A DNA stretch of 64,000 bases from G963691835 sp963691835 (lineage in GTDB: Bacteria; Pseudomonadota; Alphaproteobacteria; Thalassobaculales; Thalassobaculaceae), in assembly GCA_963691835.1 (NCBI GenBank), contig OY829383.1, positions 2,356,001 through 2,420,000 of the forward strand, read 5' to 3'. Every line of letters starts with the position of its first letter. The stretch's first letter is position 1. Under the pieces are notes generated by a model. The model was not told the DNA's origin. It did no database searches and worked only from the letters and a program-made list of their open reading frames with translations. Shown piece after piece: positions 43,313 through 52,039 of the stretch. A program made the position numbers and the translations under genes.

Positions 43313-44482
43313 TTAAATATAAATCTCGCAGTAACGCTTAGTTGTTGGCCATATCTCAAGATGCCCTGTCGTAATTGAGAAAGTGTGGGCTACACTCTCG
43401 AAGTAATTTTGATAGGAAGAGATTTCGTATGTAGTGATCTGTGGGAATTCTTCCAAGTCGGGTTTGCTCTCCATTATCATGCGGAGGCGTTGAAGGTAAC
43501 ATATGGCCATTCTTCTGTTTTTCGCTGATAGGGCAAAAGAAAGCATTTGCGAAGTAACTCTGAAGTAAAAACGGATGGTTTGTCTTTCCGTGATGTTCAT
43601 CCCTGACATGGCAGCCTTGTATTCATCAACAGCGTACTGCGCAATGATCTCTGTGGCCGAAGATGACCACGGCGGGACCGTCTGGAACCAGAGATGGTAA
43701 ATCTTTAATTCGGAGGATGCCTTCGATGCGAGGATCCAATTGGCAACATCCAATTGAAAGGAATGATAATCCTCGGCGATCGTCTGATCTTCCGACCAGG
43801 AGGGATTGTAAAGGTATTGAATGGCCATACCGGACAAATTCGATAATTGTTGAAGTTCAAAAACGATCATCGTCGGCGTATCCCGGATTCGACGATAGGC
43901 CAGCGTCATGAGCTGGCGCCAATCCGCATATGACAAGACATATCCGGAACTGCGTCCGGCGAGATCCTCTCTATAATTGATAACGAAAAAGACTAGGCCA
44001 CTGAACAATTCGAAATCCCGAATGCCGCATGCCCAGTGGAGCAGCGCCTGCATGGCGTCATCCAGCGCCTTCTGCTGTGCATCGTCCAAGATGAGATACG
44101 TTGGCCCATCAGTCGGCCGAAAGCTTTCTGGGGGGATTGCGGGACCTTGCCGGGGCGGCAGCCGATCAGACTGACTCAAGTCATCCGATTGGACCTCGGC
44201 CGATTTGATCGCGTTCTCAAAAGAGCCTAGCCGCTCGAGATCATCTTTACCCATGCGCTTAGGAAAACTGGCGAATACCACCTCCGCCGGTGCTTCGTTG
44301 AGCCAATAATCCCAGATTTCCCGCAATGCCGGGAAATGCCGCTCCTCAATCGCCGCGCGATGCGCCTCGGTGAACGGGATCTCGCACAGATCGACTGGTT
44401 GGCTGGCCCGCGCGGCGCGATCTGTCTCTGGAACAAGGCAGAGGCTGGTCACGATTGATAACAGAGTGAACCATCGGCGCAC
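43313..44482 (-). CDS. Large exported unknown protein, paralogue 7
   Basis: The product is 389 residues from GTG at 44482, with GGGAG 8 bases upstream. The signal peptide is short (WFTLLSIVTSLCLV). DLCEIPFTEAHRAAIEERHF, LPPRQGP, AMQALLHWAC, SYADWRQLM and LYNPSW match the family, with late Cys in AICYLQRL and RYCEIY. It marks the right end of the array. No integrase, transposase or secretion gene follows. Confidence 0.66.
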   Translation of the reverse strand: MRRWFTLLSIVTSLCLVPETDRAARASQPVDLCEIPFTEAHRAAIEERHFPALREIWDYWLNEAPAEVVFASFPKRMGKDDLERLGSFENAIKSAEVQSDDLSQSDRLPPRQGPAIPPESFRPTDGPTYLILDDAQQKALDDAMQALLHWACGIRDFELFSGLVFFVINYREDLAGRSSGYVLSYADWRQLMTLAYRRIRDTPTMIVFELQQLSNLSGMAIQYLYNPSWSEDQTIAEDYHSFQLDVANWILASKASSELKIYHLWFQTVPPWSSSATEIIAQYAVDEYKAAMSGMNITERQTIRFYFRVTSQMLSFALSAKNRRMAICYLQRLRMIMESKPDLEEFPQITTYEISSYQNYFESVAHTFSITTGHLEIWPTTKRYCEIYI

Positions 44483-44869
44483 GTGGCAATCTCCCGCTCG
44501 ACCGGTATGTTGGTGATGACTCGGCTAGAGCGCCTTCGAGCGAAACGCCCTCTTCTCCCGGGTCAGAAACCATAAGAAATCATGGATTGAGAGCGTTCCT
44601 GTCGACCGCATGCTCGGCGAGAACGCTCTATGTCCGACAAGCATCATGCTACACATTAGATTTCACGTCTTAGAAAAACAATCTACAGGAGAGTCTATTT
44701 CAAGTGATCCGAAGACCCAGTGCCGGAATCTCGTGAGAGCAAAAGTCGGAGAACGCACACACAATCAGGTGATCCCGAGATCTCCCCTCGACTTTTGGGG
44801 AAAACGAAACATCCTTCTAGGCGCGAGAGGCTGGCCTATGGCTGCCGGCCCGGTCGATAGGAGGAGATC
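44483..44869. other. Intergenic region right of the array
   Basis: It contains a perfect 9-bp inverted repeat, AGAGCGTTC (44590-44598) and GAACGCTCT (44621-44629), with a 22-base spacer. Nearby is CTAGAGCGCCTTCGAGCGAA (44525-44544), which resembles dispersed alphaproteobacterial intergenic repeats of the CTAGAGCG..TTCGAGCGAA type. An 87-codon frame at 44610 has no support. The ribosome binding site AGGAGG for the cytochrome c' gene lies at the end. Confidence 0.45.
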
Positions 44870-45304
44870 ATGAGGGGAGTCGTGCGCACCATCGCCGCCT
44901 GTGCGACGTGTGTGATGTTAATCGGGTCCGCGTCCGCGGGCGTGATTGAAGACCGCAAGCAAGGGTTCAAGGCGAACGTCGCCGCACTTAAGGCGATCAA
45001 AGCTGCTGTTCAGTCCAACAATGCCAAGGACGCCGTCCCGCACGCCAACGCGGTCGCCGCGTTCGCTGACAAGATGGCGGCCCTGTTCCCGGAAGGCAGC
45101 GGCACGGGGGATACCCGCGCGCTCGCCAAGATCTGGGAAGACTGGCCCGGCTTTGAGAAGGCGATTGCCGCCAACAAGGAAGCCGCGGTTGCCCTGGCCT
45201 CGGTCGCCGCGACCGGTGATGCTGGTGCGACGGGTGCAGCCCTCAAGGCGCTTGGTGCGTCGTGCGGGGGCTGTCACAAGCCCTACCGGGCCGAAAAGAA
45301 CTAA
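44870..45304 (+). CDS. Cytochrome c' (class II c-type cytochrome)
   Basis: The 144-residue protein has a signal peptide (to about ASA at 21-23), a four-helix-bundle pattern and a C-terminal heme-binding CGGCHKPYR. Cytochromes c' are periplasmic, bind NO and may protect from nitrosative stress. AGGAGG precedes the ATG. A single-gene unit next to the array; no functional link is evident. Confidence 0.9.
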   Translation: MRGVVRTIAACATCVMLIGSASAGVIEDRKQGFKANVAALKAIKAAVQSNNAKDAVPHANAVAAFADKMAALFPEGSGTGDTRALAKIWEDWPGFEKAIAANKEAAVALASVAATGDAGATGAALKALGASCGGCHKPYRAEKN

Positions 45305-45320
45305 GGACCCCTGTCCTTCA

Positions 45321-45350
45321 TCGCGCGCGGGCTTGATCGTCCGCGCGCGA
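45321..45350. terminator. Strong hairpin between convergent genes
   Basis: TCGCGCGCGG at 45321-45330 and CCGCGCGCGA at 45341-45350 form a perfect 10-bp stem with a 10-base loop. It lies between the stops of the cytochrome c' gene and the convergent aldolase gene. No T tract is present on either side, so it may act as a symmetric RNA-end or weak bidirectional terminator. Confidence 0.5.
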
Positions 45351-45370
45351 CACATCCCGCCGATGAAAGC

Positions 45371-46144
45371 CTACTGGTCGTAGCCCGGACGCTCCCGGTC
45401 CAGCTTGCGGAGAAGGGCGGGCCATTCCTTGACGCCGACAGGACGGTAGCCTTCCGACGAGATCGCCTTCCGGTTCCGCTCGATCGTCACCCGCTGGATC
45501 TCTTCCGGGATGTCTCGTGCTTTCGCCCCCGCCTGCTGGAAAGCAAGTTGGAAGCGGCATGCCCTTTCCGCCCGGTACATCCAGAGGAACGCTTCCGCAA
45601 CCGTCTTGCCGACCGTCAGCAGCCCGTGGTTCCGCAACACAAGAACACGGTTGTCGCCAAGGTCTTCGAGAAGGCTCTCCCGCTCCGCCAGATCGAAGGC
45701 GATGCCCTGATAGTCGTGGTAGCCCGTGTGTGCGATGACGGAGAGTGACTGCTGGGTCAGGGGCAGCAGACCGTCTTCTTGAGTGGCAACGCCGAGCCCT
45801 GCAGCGGTGTGGGTGTGGATGACGCAGGCCAGTTCCGGCCGTGCCTCATGCACCGCTCCGTGGATGACAAAACCGGCTGGATTGATGCCGTACTCCGACG
45901 GTGAGAGCTCGTTGCCGTCCACATCGACCTTTACCATCGACGATGCGGTGATCTCCTCGAACATCAAACCGAAGGCGTTGATCAGGAAATGCTCCTCCGG
46001 TCCAGGCACCCGGGCGGACAGATGCGTCGCCAGCATGTCCGACCAGCCGTACAACTCCACCAGCCGGAAAGCTGCGGCGAGGTCGACGCGCGTCTGCCAC
46101 TCGGCATCCGTCATCTCATAGGGAAACTCTTCGACCTGGGCCAT
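45371..46144 (-). CDS. Class II aldolase/adducin family protein
   Basis: The product is 257 residues from the ATG at 46144 (MAQVEEFPYEM, with GGAGA upstream). The metal ligands appear in ACVIHTHTAAG and VLRNHGLL. ATHLSARVPG and the acidic FEEITASSMVKVD segment match the fuculose-1-phosphate aldolase/adducin family. Members are Zn-dependent aldolases or decarboxylases; the substrate here is unknown. It probably stands alone on the minus strand. Confidence 0.85.
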   Translation of the reverse strand: MAQVEEFPYEMTDAEWQTRVDLAAAFRLVELYGWSDMLATHLSARVPGPEEHFLINAFGLMFEEITASSMVKVDVDGNELSPSEYGINPAGFVIHGAVHEARPELACVIHTHTAAGLGVATQEDGLLPLTQQSLSVIAHTGYHDYQGIAFDLAERESLLEDLGDNRVLVLRNHGLLTVGKTVAEAFLWMYRAERACRFQLAFQQAGAKARDIPEEIQRVTIERNRKAISSEGYRPVGVKEWPALLRKLDRERPGYDQ

Positions 46145-46228
46145 CGGTCCATCTCCGCGCTGCGATCGGGTATCCGGCGATGGAAGCATGCTCCGGAGTG
46201 AGGGGCAACCGAGGCCCCAAGCCCCGGG

Positions 46229-47032
46229 TCAGCCGTCCGCCCTGGTATCGGCCACATACTGGCGAAGTTGCTCCGGCCCGAAGGCACCAGGGATCAGTCG
46301 GCCGCCAATGATGAAGGCCGGCGTCCCGCGAACGCCGAGGACCTGTGCGAGCTGCTGTGTCTTGTCGATCTGGAACTGGATCGCGGGACTTTGCATGTCC
46401 GCACGTAACTGGTCCACGTCGATGCCCACTTCCACAGCCGTCTGAAAGATCGCCGCTTCATCCAACCGGCCCCGGAGGCCCATCAGCGCCTGGTGGAAAG
46501 CGTCGTACTTGTCCTGTTTGGCTGAGGCGAGGGATGCTTGTGCGGCGATGACGGATGCGGGCCCCAGGATCGGAAACTCCTTTATGACCACCCGGACGTT
46601 TCCGTCTTCCGCCGCAAAGGCGAGGAGCGGCTTCAGCATCGATTTGCAGTAACCGCACTGATAGTCGAAGAACTCGACGATGGTGACATCGCCGTCGGGA
46701 TTGCCCATGACAGGGTCCTTGGGATCCCGCTCGATATCCTCCGCGTACTCTGCCATTACCTGTGCGAGCCGCTGTTGCTGCGCGGCCTGTTCCCGTGCCT
46801 CGAGGATGCCGAATGCCTCAACGATGATGCCCGGGTTCTGTAGGATGTAGTCCCGAACCATCTCCTGGATCTCAGACTTCTGAGCATCCGTGAAAGTGGT
46901 CTTGTCCTGGGACATGGCCGGACCGTTCGACAGGCCCGCGATCGTGAGGGCAATCGCCCAAGCGACAATCGGACCCACTCTGCGCGCTTTCCAGCGTTCC
47001 TGTTCTTGTCGACCAGTACCCATATCGTGCAT
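46229..47032 (-). CDS. DsbA-family thiol:disulfide oxidoreductase
   Basis: The 267-residue exported protein has a hydrophobic leader (PIVAWAIALTIAGLS), a helical N-terminal extension (FTDAQKSEIQEMVRDYILQN) and a DsbA-like thioredoxin fold with FFDYQCGYCK as active site and cis-Pro in GVRGTPAFIIGG. It is of the Com1/BdbD-like type common in alphaproteobacteria. Such periplasmic enzymes form or isomerise disulfides. It could serve the Cys-bearing exported paralogues 2-13 kb away, but that is speculation. Confidence 0.88.
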   Translation of the reverse strand: MHDMGTGRQEQERWKARRVGPIVAWAIALTIAGLSNGPAMSQDKTTFTDAQKSEIQEMVRDYILQNPGIIVEAFGILEAREQAAQQQRLAQVMAEYAEDIERDPKDPVMGNPDGDVTIVEFFDYQCGYCKSMLKPLLAFAAEDGNVRVVIKEFPILGPASVIAAQASLASAKQDKYDAFHQALMGLRGRLDEAAIFQTAVEVGIDVDQLRADMQSPAIQFQIDKTQQLAQVLGVRGTPAFIIGGRLIPGAFGPEQLRQYVADTRADG

Positions 47033-47132
47033 CCACTGCAGTTCGCGACGATCTCAGCCCGTGAGACGGTCGCCGATCACCCCGGCGAGGTCCAGTGAAC
47101 TCGCCGTGAGACATCAAAATGCCTTAGTTGAA

Positions 47133-47768
47133 TTAGCGCCGGGGGGAGTGCGGGGCCGGAACAAGCAGCGTGGAGTGCATTTCCTCAAGCAAGGCGCCAG
47201 CGTCTTTAAGGAACGCCTGCCAGCCCGGATCTTGTGCGGTCGCCGCACGTGCCTCGGCTCGCGCGTTGGCACTGTCGTAGACCCAGAGGTGGGAGACCTC
47301 GTTTGGCTGGCCAGCTTCCGAAATCCACAGTCCCACGTTCTTGGAGTACTTTTCCCGCGTCGGCATGACGGCATTGATCTTCTCGGCCCAAGCAGGCGCC
47401 TTGCCCACCTTCGTCCGATAGAACCGGTACTCGTAAACGTGACCTTCTCCGGCCACGTCCGACAGGGGACGAACAGGGCGCATCAGACGGATGTCCTGGC
47501 GCAGGATCAGAGGCCCGGCGACCGTCAGATACTCATTCCGCCACCGCTCGTTCTGAGAGAGCGCGGCCCGGCGTTCCGCGCGGTGGTCCAGGCTGTCATA
47601 GGACCACAGATGCATGACCTGATTAAGGGGGCCGATCTCGGTCAACCAGTACCCCTCGAGCTTTCCGTACTCATCGCCCCGGATGTCCCGGCCAATCTCG
47701 CCGGACAGCTTGGCGAGTTGGGGGGCCGCGCCCGGTGCGGTGGTGTAGGTCCGGAACTCGTGAATCAT
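47133..47768 (-). CDS. NIPSNAP-domain protein (two repeats)
   Basis: The 211-residue protein has two related ferredoxin-like NIPSNAP halves: IHEFRTYTT..LEGYWLTEIGPLNQVMHLWSYDS and VYEYRFYRT..VGLWISEAGQPNEVSHLWVYDS. No signal peptide. Function of bacterial members is poorly known; some are linked to acyl-CoA or aromatic metabolism. The two-repeat layout is usual. Confidence 0.85.
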   Translation of the reverse strand: MIHEFRTYTTAPGAAPQLAKLSGEIGRDIRGDEYGKLEGYWLTEIGPLNQVMHLWSYDSLDHRAERRAALSQNERWRNEYLTVAGPLILRQDIRLMRPVRPLSDVAGEGHVYEYRFYRTKVGKAPAWAEKINAVMPTREKYSKNVGLWISEAGQPNEVSHLWVYDSANARAEARAATAQDPGWQAFLKDAGALLEEMHSTLLVPAPHSPRR

Positions 47769-47908
47769 GCGAAGCCTCCCGAAAGCGTGCGGTTATCTCA
47801 TTGTTCTTGATGCGGGCGGAGCATGCCACCGGTTCTCGACAGCTGCCAGTGCTCGAAATCGGCGGGCACCGTTGCGAGACGGACATGAATCGATTGGATG
47901 GGGAAGGA

Positions 47909-49477
47909 TCAGCGCGCCGCAAGAGCGGAGGGGTCGAGCCTGACATCTCTGGCGATCTGGCCGAACGCACCGATCTTTGCGATCGGGTCGCCGTCTAACA
48001 GGATCTCTAGCGCACCGGCATTGCCGGTGAAAAGGCGCAGATCGGATCGTGCGGGAACTCTATAGACGTCGCCCGCGCGCATGACCCTTGTCATGATGGG
48101 CGTCGACCCCCCATCGCGGACCTGAACCCAACTGTCGGACGTTGCCCGGATCACCACTCTGGCGCCACCAACTGGATCGTCGGCACGATCTACAGACGGG
48201 GCTGCCGGAATGCTCGGCGGCGGCGGAAGGCTCGCGACCGCAACGGGCGCTTCCGACGCTGGGATCTCAGTCGCGGTGGTCGTCACCGGCTCTGCTTCCG
48301 TCGCAGTGTCCTCTATTCCGCCGGTCGCGTCAGCGGCGTCATCAACCCCCACTGTCACGTCCGCATCGGACGATGCCGAAACCGAAGAAGCATCTGGTCT
48401 CTGACGGGGCAAGATCGACGTTTCCGTCTCTTCGACCTCCGTGGCCGCCTGGGGCTCGGTGCCGTCAGGGCTGTCCGTTGTGGTGTCTGAGGAGGCTGAC
48501 CCGGTCGCAACGGCCACCGGCGAGGTGCGAAGCGAGGCGATCACGCTGTTCAGCTTCTCGGACTGATCCGAGGTCGGCGGCGCAGCAGCGACCTCGGTCA
48601 TCACGTCCTGAATTTCGGTCGTTTCCGTCAAGGCTGGTTCGGACGAGGCGATCTCGCTTCCGTCATCCGAGGCGACCCCAGAGACCAAGACGCTTTCCGC
48701 CAGGCCCTCTGCTGAACCATCTGCCGCCACCGCTTCCGGCTCTGAGGGAGCTTGATCGCCGGCGCGGAGGCGAACGCTGTCCTGCGGCACCGCAGGCGCG
48801 GCGGGCTCCAATTCCTGCGCGGCGACCGGGATCGAAACTGGCGCGGGCTCATCTTCGGCCACGGCTTGGGTATCTGTCGGTTGCGTAGACGCTGCGGACG
48901 CCGACATGACCGGGACAGGTTTGTCCGCCTGAGGCGCTTGCGCATGAGCGGGGGCCGCAACGCTGGTCGTCTCGCCGCTGTCCGCAGCGGTCTCCCCCGC
49001 CGGGGCGAGAAGAGACGACAAGGACTCCGGCACCGCCGGAACAAGCGATGCGACGGACCGGTCCGAACTTATCGCCCAATACCAGCCGCCATAGGCAACC
49101 GTCGCCAACAGGAATGAGACGAACAGCACGGCCCCGCCTGGAACCTTTCCTTCCGGTGCTGGAGAGGGGAACGCAAGCTCAGGGCGGGCGTTGATCGCAT
49201 CCGCTTCCGCTTTGAAGCGATCCACGATCTCACCGGCGTCAAGACCCAGCGACTGCGCATATGACCGAACATAGCCAATGGCATATGTCATGCCCGGAAG
49301 ATCGTCGAACCGGCCTTGCTCAATCGCGTCCAGATATTCTTCTCTGATTCGAAGGGAGCCGGAGGCTTCCCGGATGGTCGTTCCGTGCCCCATCCGGACC
49401 CGGGCCAGCAACGCGCCGACGGTCTCTTGTCCACTGCTCAACTGAGGCTGTGGCATTCCATCCATCGGATCCGGCAT
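47909..49477 (-). CDS. rodZ: RodZ-like HTH/transmembrane protein
   Basis: From the ATG at 49477 the product is about 522 residues; the frame continues to 49639 and an ATG at 49582 is also possible. An HTH_25 domain (TVGALLARVRMGHGTTIREA, RIREEYLDAIEQGRFDDLPG) is followed by one transmembrane helix (GAVLFVSFLLATVAYGGWYW), a long Ala/Thr/Glu/Pro linker in the periplasm and a C-terminal DUF4115 domain (VVIRATSDSWVQVRDGG). RodZ links MreB to the cell-wall elongation machinery. It precedes ptsP with a roughly 220-base gap downstream of ptsP, as in relatives. Confidence 0.85.
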   Translation of the reverse strand: MPDPMDGMPQPQLSSGQETVGALLARVRMGHGTTIREASGSLRIREEYLDAIEQGRFDDLPGMTYAIGYVRSYAQSLGLDAGEIVDRFKAEADAINARPELAFPSPAPEGKVPGGAVLFVSFLLATVAYGGWYWAISSDRSVASLVPAVPESLSSLLAPAGETAADSGETTSVAAPAHAQAPQADKPVPVMSASAASTQPTDTQAVAEDEPAPVSIPVAAQELEPAAPAVPQDSVRLRAGDQAPSEPEAVAADGSAEGLAESVLVSGVASDDGSEIASSEPALTETTEIQDVMTEVAAAPPTSDQSEKLNSVIASLRTSPVAVATGSASSDTTTDSPDGTEPQAATEVEETETSILPRQRPDASSVSASSDADVTVGVDDAADATGGIEDTATEAEPVTTTATEIPASEAPVAVASLPPPPSIPAAPSVDRADDPVGGARVVIRATSDSWVQVRDGGSTPIMTRVMRAGDVYRVPARSDLRLFTGNAGALEILLDGDPIAKIGAFGQIARDVRLDPSALAAR

Positions 49478-49699
49478 GGTTGAACTCACAGAGAGTTTCG
49501 GGGTCACATCGGCACTGTCAGGCGTCGACCCTGGTCCGGATCGATCCAGCTTTACCCGCGCCCGTCCGCCGTTGACGCCCATTCTGTCCCGCGCCCCACA
49601 CGATCTTCGGCAGCCTATACGCCGCCTGGAAACCATCATCCAAACTACAATGGAGTCGCATTAGATTCAAAGGATATTGAGGGCAATGCGTGCACTGTC

Positions 49700-52039
49700 T
49701 CAGGTCGCGACCAAGTGATCGCGCGCAAACGCCCTCAATATGCCGGTCGCATCTTTGCGGTGAACCCGACACAGATCCTCCATCAGATCTGCCAGGGCCT
49801 CGGCACGACAGCCGAGCACTGCCCTTTTTACTGGGCCGATTGAGGACGCATTCATGGAGAGGGACCGAAAGCCCAGCCCAATCAAGGCCATAGCTTCAAG
49901 CGGCCGTCCCGCCATCTCTCCGCAAACGGTCACCGGGCGCCCCGCTTCCGCACAGTCCCTGACCAGATCCCGAAGCATGCGGAGAAAAGGCGTCGACATT
50001 GTGGCATAGCGGCCGGAAATCTTCCGGCTTCCCCGGTCCGCCGCAAAGGCGAACTGCAGCAGATCATTCGAGCCGACGGAGAAGAAATCCACCAACGATG
50101 CGGCGTTCGGGATCTGCCAAAGCATCGACGGCACCTCGATCATCGCGCCTACCTTGATCTCCCGAGGCAGGAGACCCCCCGATTGCTGCGCTCGCCTGAT
50201 CTCCAGGTCGATGATGTCCCGGGCTCTCTTGAGCTCACCCACCTCCGATACCATCGGCAACAGAACGGACAGGGGTCTGCCGTTGGACGCCAAAATCATG
50301 GCGCGAATTTGCTGACGCAGAAGGGCTGGGTGATCGAGGGCGATACGGAGTGCCCGCCAGCCAAGTGCGGGATTCTCTTCCCCTTGTTCCTCGAAAGCAC
50401 GGATCGGCTTGTCGCCGCCGGCGTCCAAGGTCCGGAAGACAACGGGCCGGTCGCCGGTTGCGTCGTAGATGCGGCTGTAAAGGGCGGTCTGCTGCTCGAC
50501 GCTCGGGTACTCCCGCCGGGCCATGAACGGGATTTCGGTGCGATAGAGCCCGATGCCCTCCGCACCACTGCTGTCCAACTGAGGCAGATCCACCAGAAGA
50601 CCCGCGTTCATCATCAGATGGACCCGCTCGCCATCCAGCGTCACCGCAGGCTTGTCCCGGAGGCTCTCAAAGATCCGGCGTTGCGCCGACCGGGCGTCCA
50701 ACGCCTGACCAAAGCTCTCTCTGACCTCGTCGCCAGGCCTCAGAAACACTTGGCCGTTGTCGCCGTCTAGAACGATAGGATCCCCTGGCCTTGCCTCCGC
50801 CAACACGCCGTCGACCCGCCCCACCACCGGGATATCCAGGGCCCGCGCGACAATGGCGACGTGGGCGGCGGCTGACGCTTCTTCCAGGACAAGCCCCTTC
50901 AGGCGGGAGCGGTCATAACTCAACAACTCTGCGGGTCCCATCGAGCGGGCGATGACGACGATATCCTCGTCGCCGCTTGAGACCTCGGCCGCTGTGTCAT
51001 CAAGCGGCGCGTCCGAGTCCTCGCCTGAGAGAATACGGACCAGGCGCGCGGTAAGGTCCTCGAAATCGGAGAGACGTTCCCTGAGATAGGGGTCCGTGGC
51101 CCGGCTCATCCTGGCCCGCATATCGGCACGGGAACGCTGCACCGCGGCTTCCGCACTCAGTCCGGTCTCAATGGCGTCCCGCATCCGGCGGGCCCAGCCC
51201 GTGTCGTCTGCGATCATCCGGAACGTCTCAAGCACGTCCCGATGCTCGCCGTCACCCGCTACGTCCGCCGCCTCGAAGAGTGTGTCGAGGGTTTCCCGAA
51301 GCTTCTCCAAACCGGCGTCGAGGCGCTGCCGCTCTTCCGCCGGGTCTTCGGCCACGATACGGCGCAGCACGATATCGCCCCTGTGAAGCTGGGCCTTGCC
51401 GACCACAAGACCGCCCGCGACGGTTTCCCCGCCCAGCCGGATAGGCGCATCCGCGTCCTGCCCGTCGCCTCGTACATTCTCGAACTCCGGCCCGCTGAGC
51501 ATTTCGGCCAGGACCATGGCAACGGTCTCGAGCGTCTCGATCTCTTCGCCGGCGTATTGGCGCCCGACCCGGTTCTGCACCACCAGGACGCCGAGGACAG
51601 CCTCCGCCCGCAGGATCGGCACACCGGCCAGGGACTGATAGATCTCTTCACCCGTCTCCGGCAGATACGCGAATTTCTCGTGGGACTGGGCATCGGCCAA
51701 GGCCAGGGGCCGTGCTTTCGCGGCAATGTCGCCGACGAGTCCCTCACCCATCCTGAGGCGGGTTCGATGGACGGCGGTTTGGTTGAGACCTTCGGTGGCG
51801 GAAAGCTCCAGCAGGTTCCCGCGACCCCGGACGTAGATCGAACACACCTCAGCCCGCATGGCCTGGGCGAGGGTCCGGACAACGCCGTCCAGCCGGATCT
51901 GTGCCGGCTCCGCCGACGCCATGACAGCCCGGAGTCGCTTCATCATCTCGCGTGGGCCGATTCCCGAGGCGGAGCTGAAACCGTCCTGTCCCTGGCTGTC
52001 CGGTGACTGGATCACATCGTCAGCCGCCCAACTCGGCAT
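49700..52039 (-). CDS. ptsP: Phosphoenolpyruvate-protein phosphotransferase PtsP (EI-Ntr)
   Basis: The 779-residue protein has an N-terminal GAF domain (AEVCSIYVRGRGNLLELSAT to about 165), the EI helical/phospho-His part with SAAAHVAIVARALDIPVV, and the C-terminal PEP-binding TIM barrel (RTEIPFMARREYPS, RTLDAGGDKP, EVPSMLW, SVGSNDLLQF). It starts the nitrogen PTS cascade (EINtr-NPr-EIIANtr), sensing nitrogen through the GAF domain. The start ATG overlaps the end of lysC by 20 bases; it lacks a strong ribosome binding site. Confidence 0.94.
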   Translation of the reverse strand: MPSWAADDVIQSPDSQGQDGFSSASGIGPREMMKRLRAVMASAEPAQIRLDGVVRTLAQAMRAEVCSIYVRGRGNLLELSATEGLNQTAVHRTRLRMGEGLVGDIAAKARPLALADAQSHEKFAYLPETGEEIYQSLAGVPILRAEAVLGVLVVQNRVGRQYAGEEIETLETVAMVLAEMLSGPEFENVRGDGQDADAPIRLGGETVAGGLVVGKAQLHRGDIVLRRIVAEDPAEERQRLDAGLEKLRETLDTLFEAADVAGDGEHRDVLETFRMIADDTGWARRMRDAIETGLSAEAAVQRSRADMRARMSRATDPYLRERLSDFEDLTARLVRILSGEDSDAPLDDTAAEVSSGDEDIVVIARSMGPAELLSYDRSRLKGLVLEEASAAAHVAIVARALDIPVVGRVDGVLAEARPGDPIVLDGDNGQVFLRPGDEVRESFGQALDARSAQRRIFESLRDKPAVTLDGERVHLMMNAGLLVDLPQLDSSGAEGIGLYRTEIPFMARREYPSVEQQTALYSRIYDATGDRPVVFRTLDAGGDKPIRAFEEQGEENPALGWRALRIALDHPALLRQQIRAMILASNGRPLSVLLPMVSEVGELKRARDIIDLEIRRAQQSGGLLPREIKVGAMIEVPSMLWQIPNAASLVDFFSVGSNDLLQFAFAADRGSRKISGRYATMSTPFLRMLRDLVRDCAEAGRPVTVCGEMAGRPLEAMALIGLGFRSLSMNASSIGPVKRAVLGCRAEALADLMEDLCRVHRKDATGILRAFARDHLVAT

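Noticed and set aside
32457..44869. Prophage or integrative element
   Set aside because: The region is accessory in composition, but I found no integrase, transposase, phage structural gene, tRNA or att-like repeats.
44610..44873. 87-residue frame before cytochrome c'
   Set aside because: No ribosome binding site or family resemblance; it runs through repeat-like DNA into the cytochrome start.
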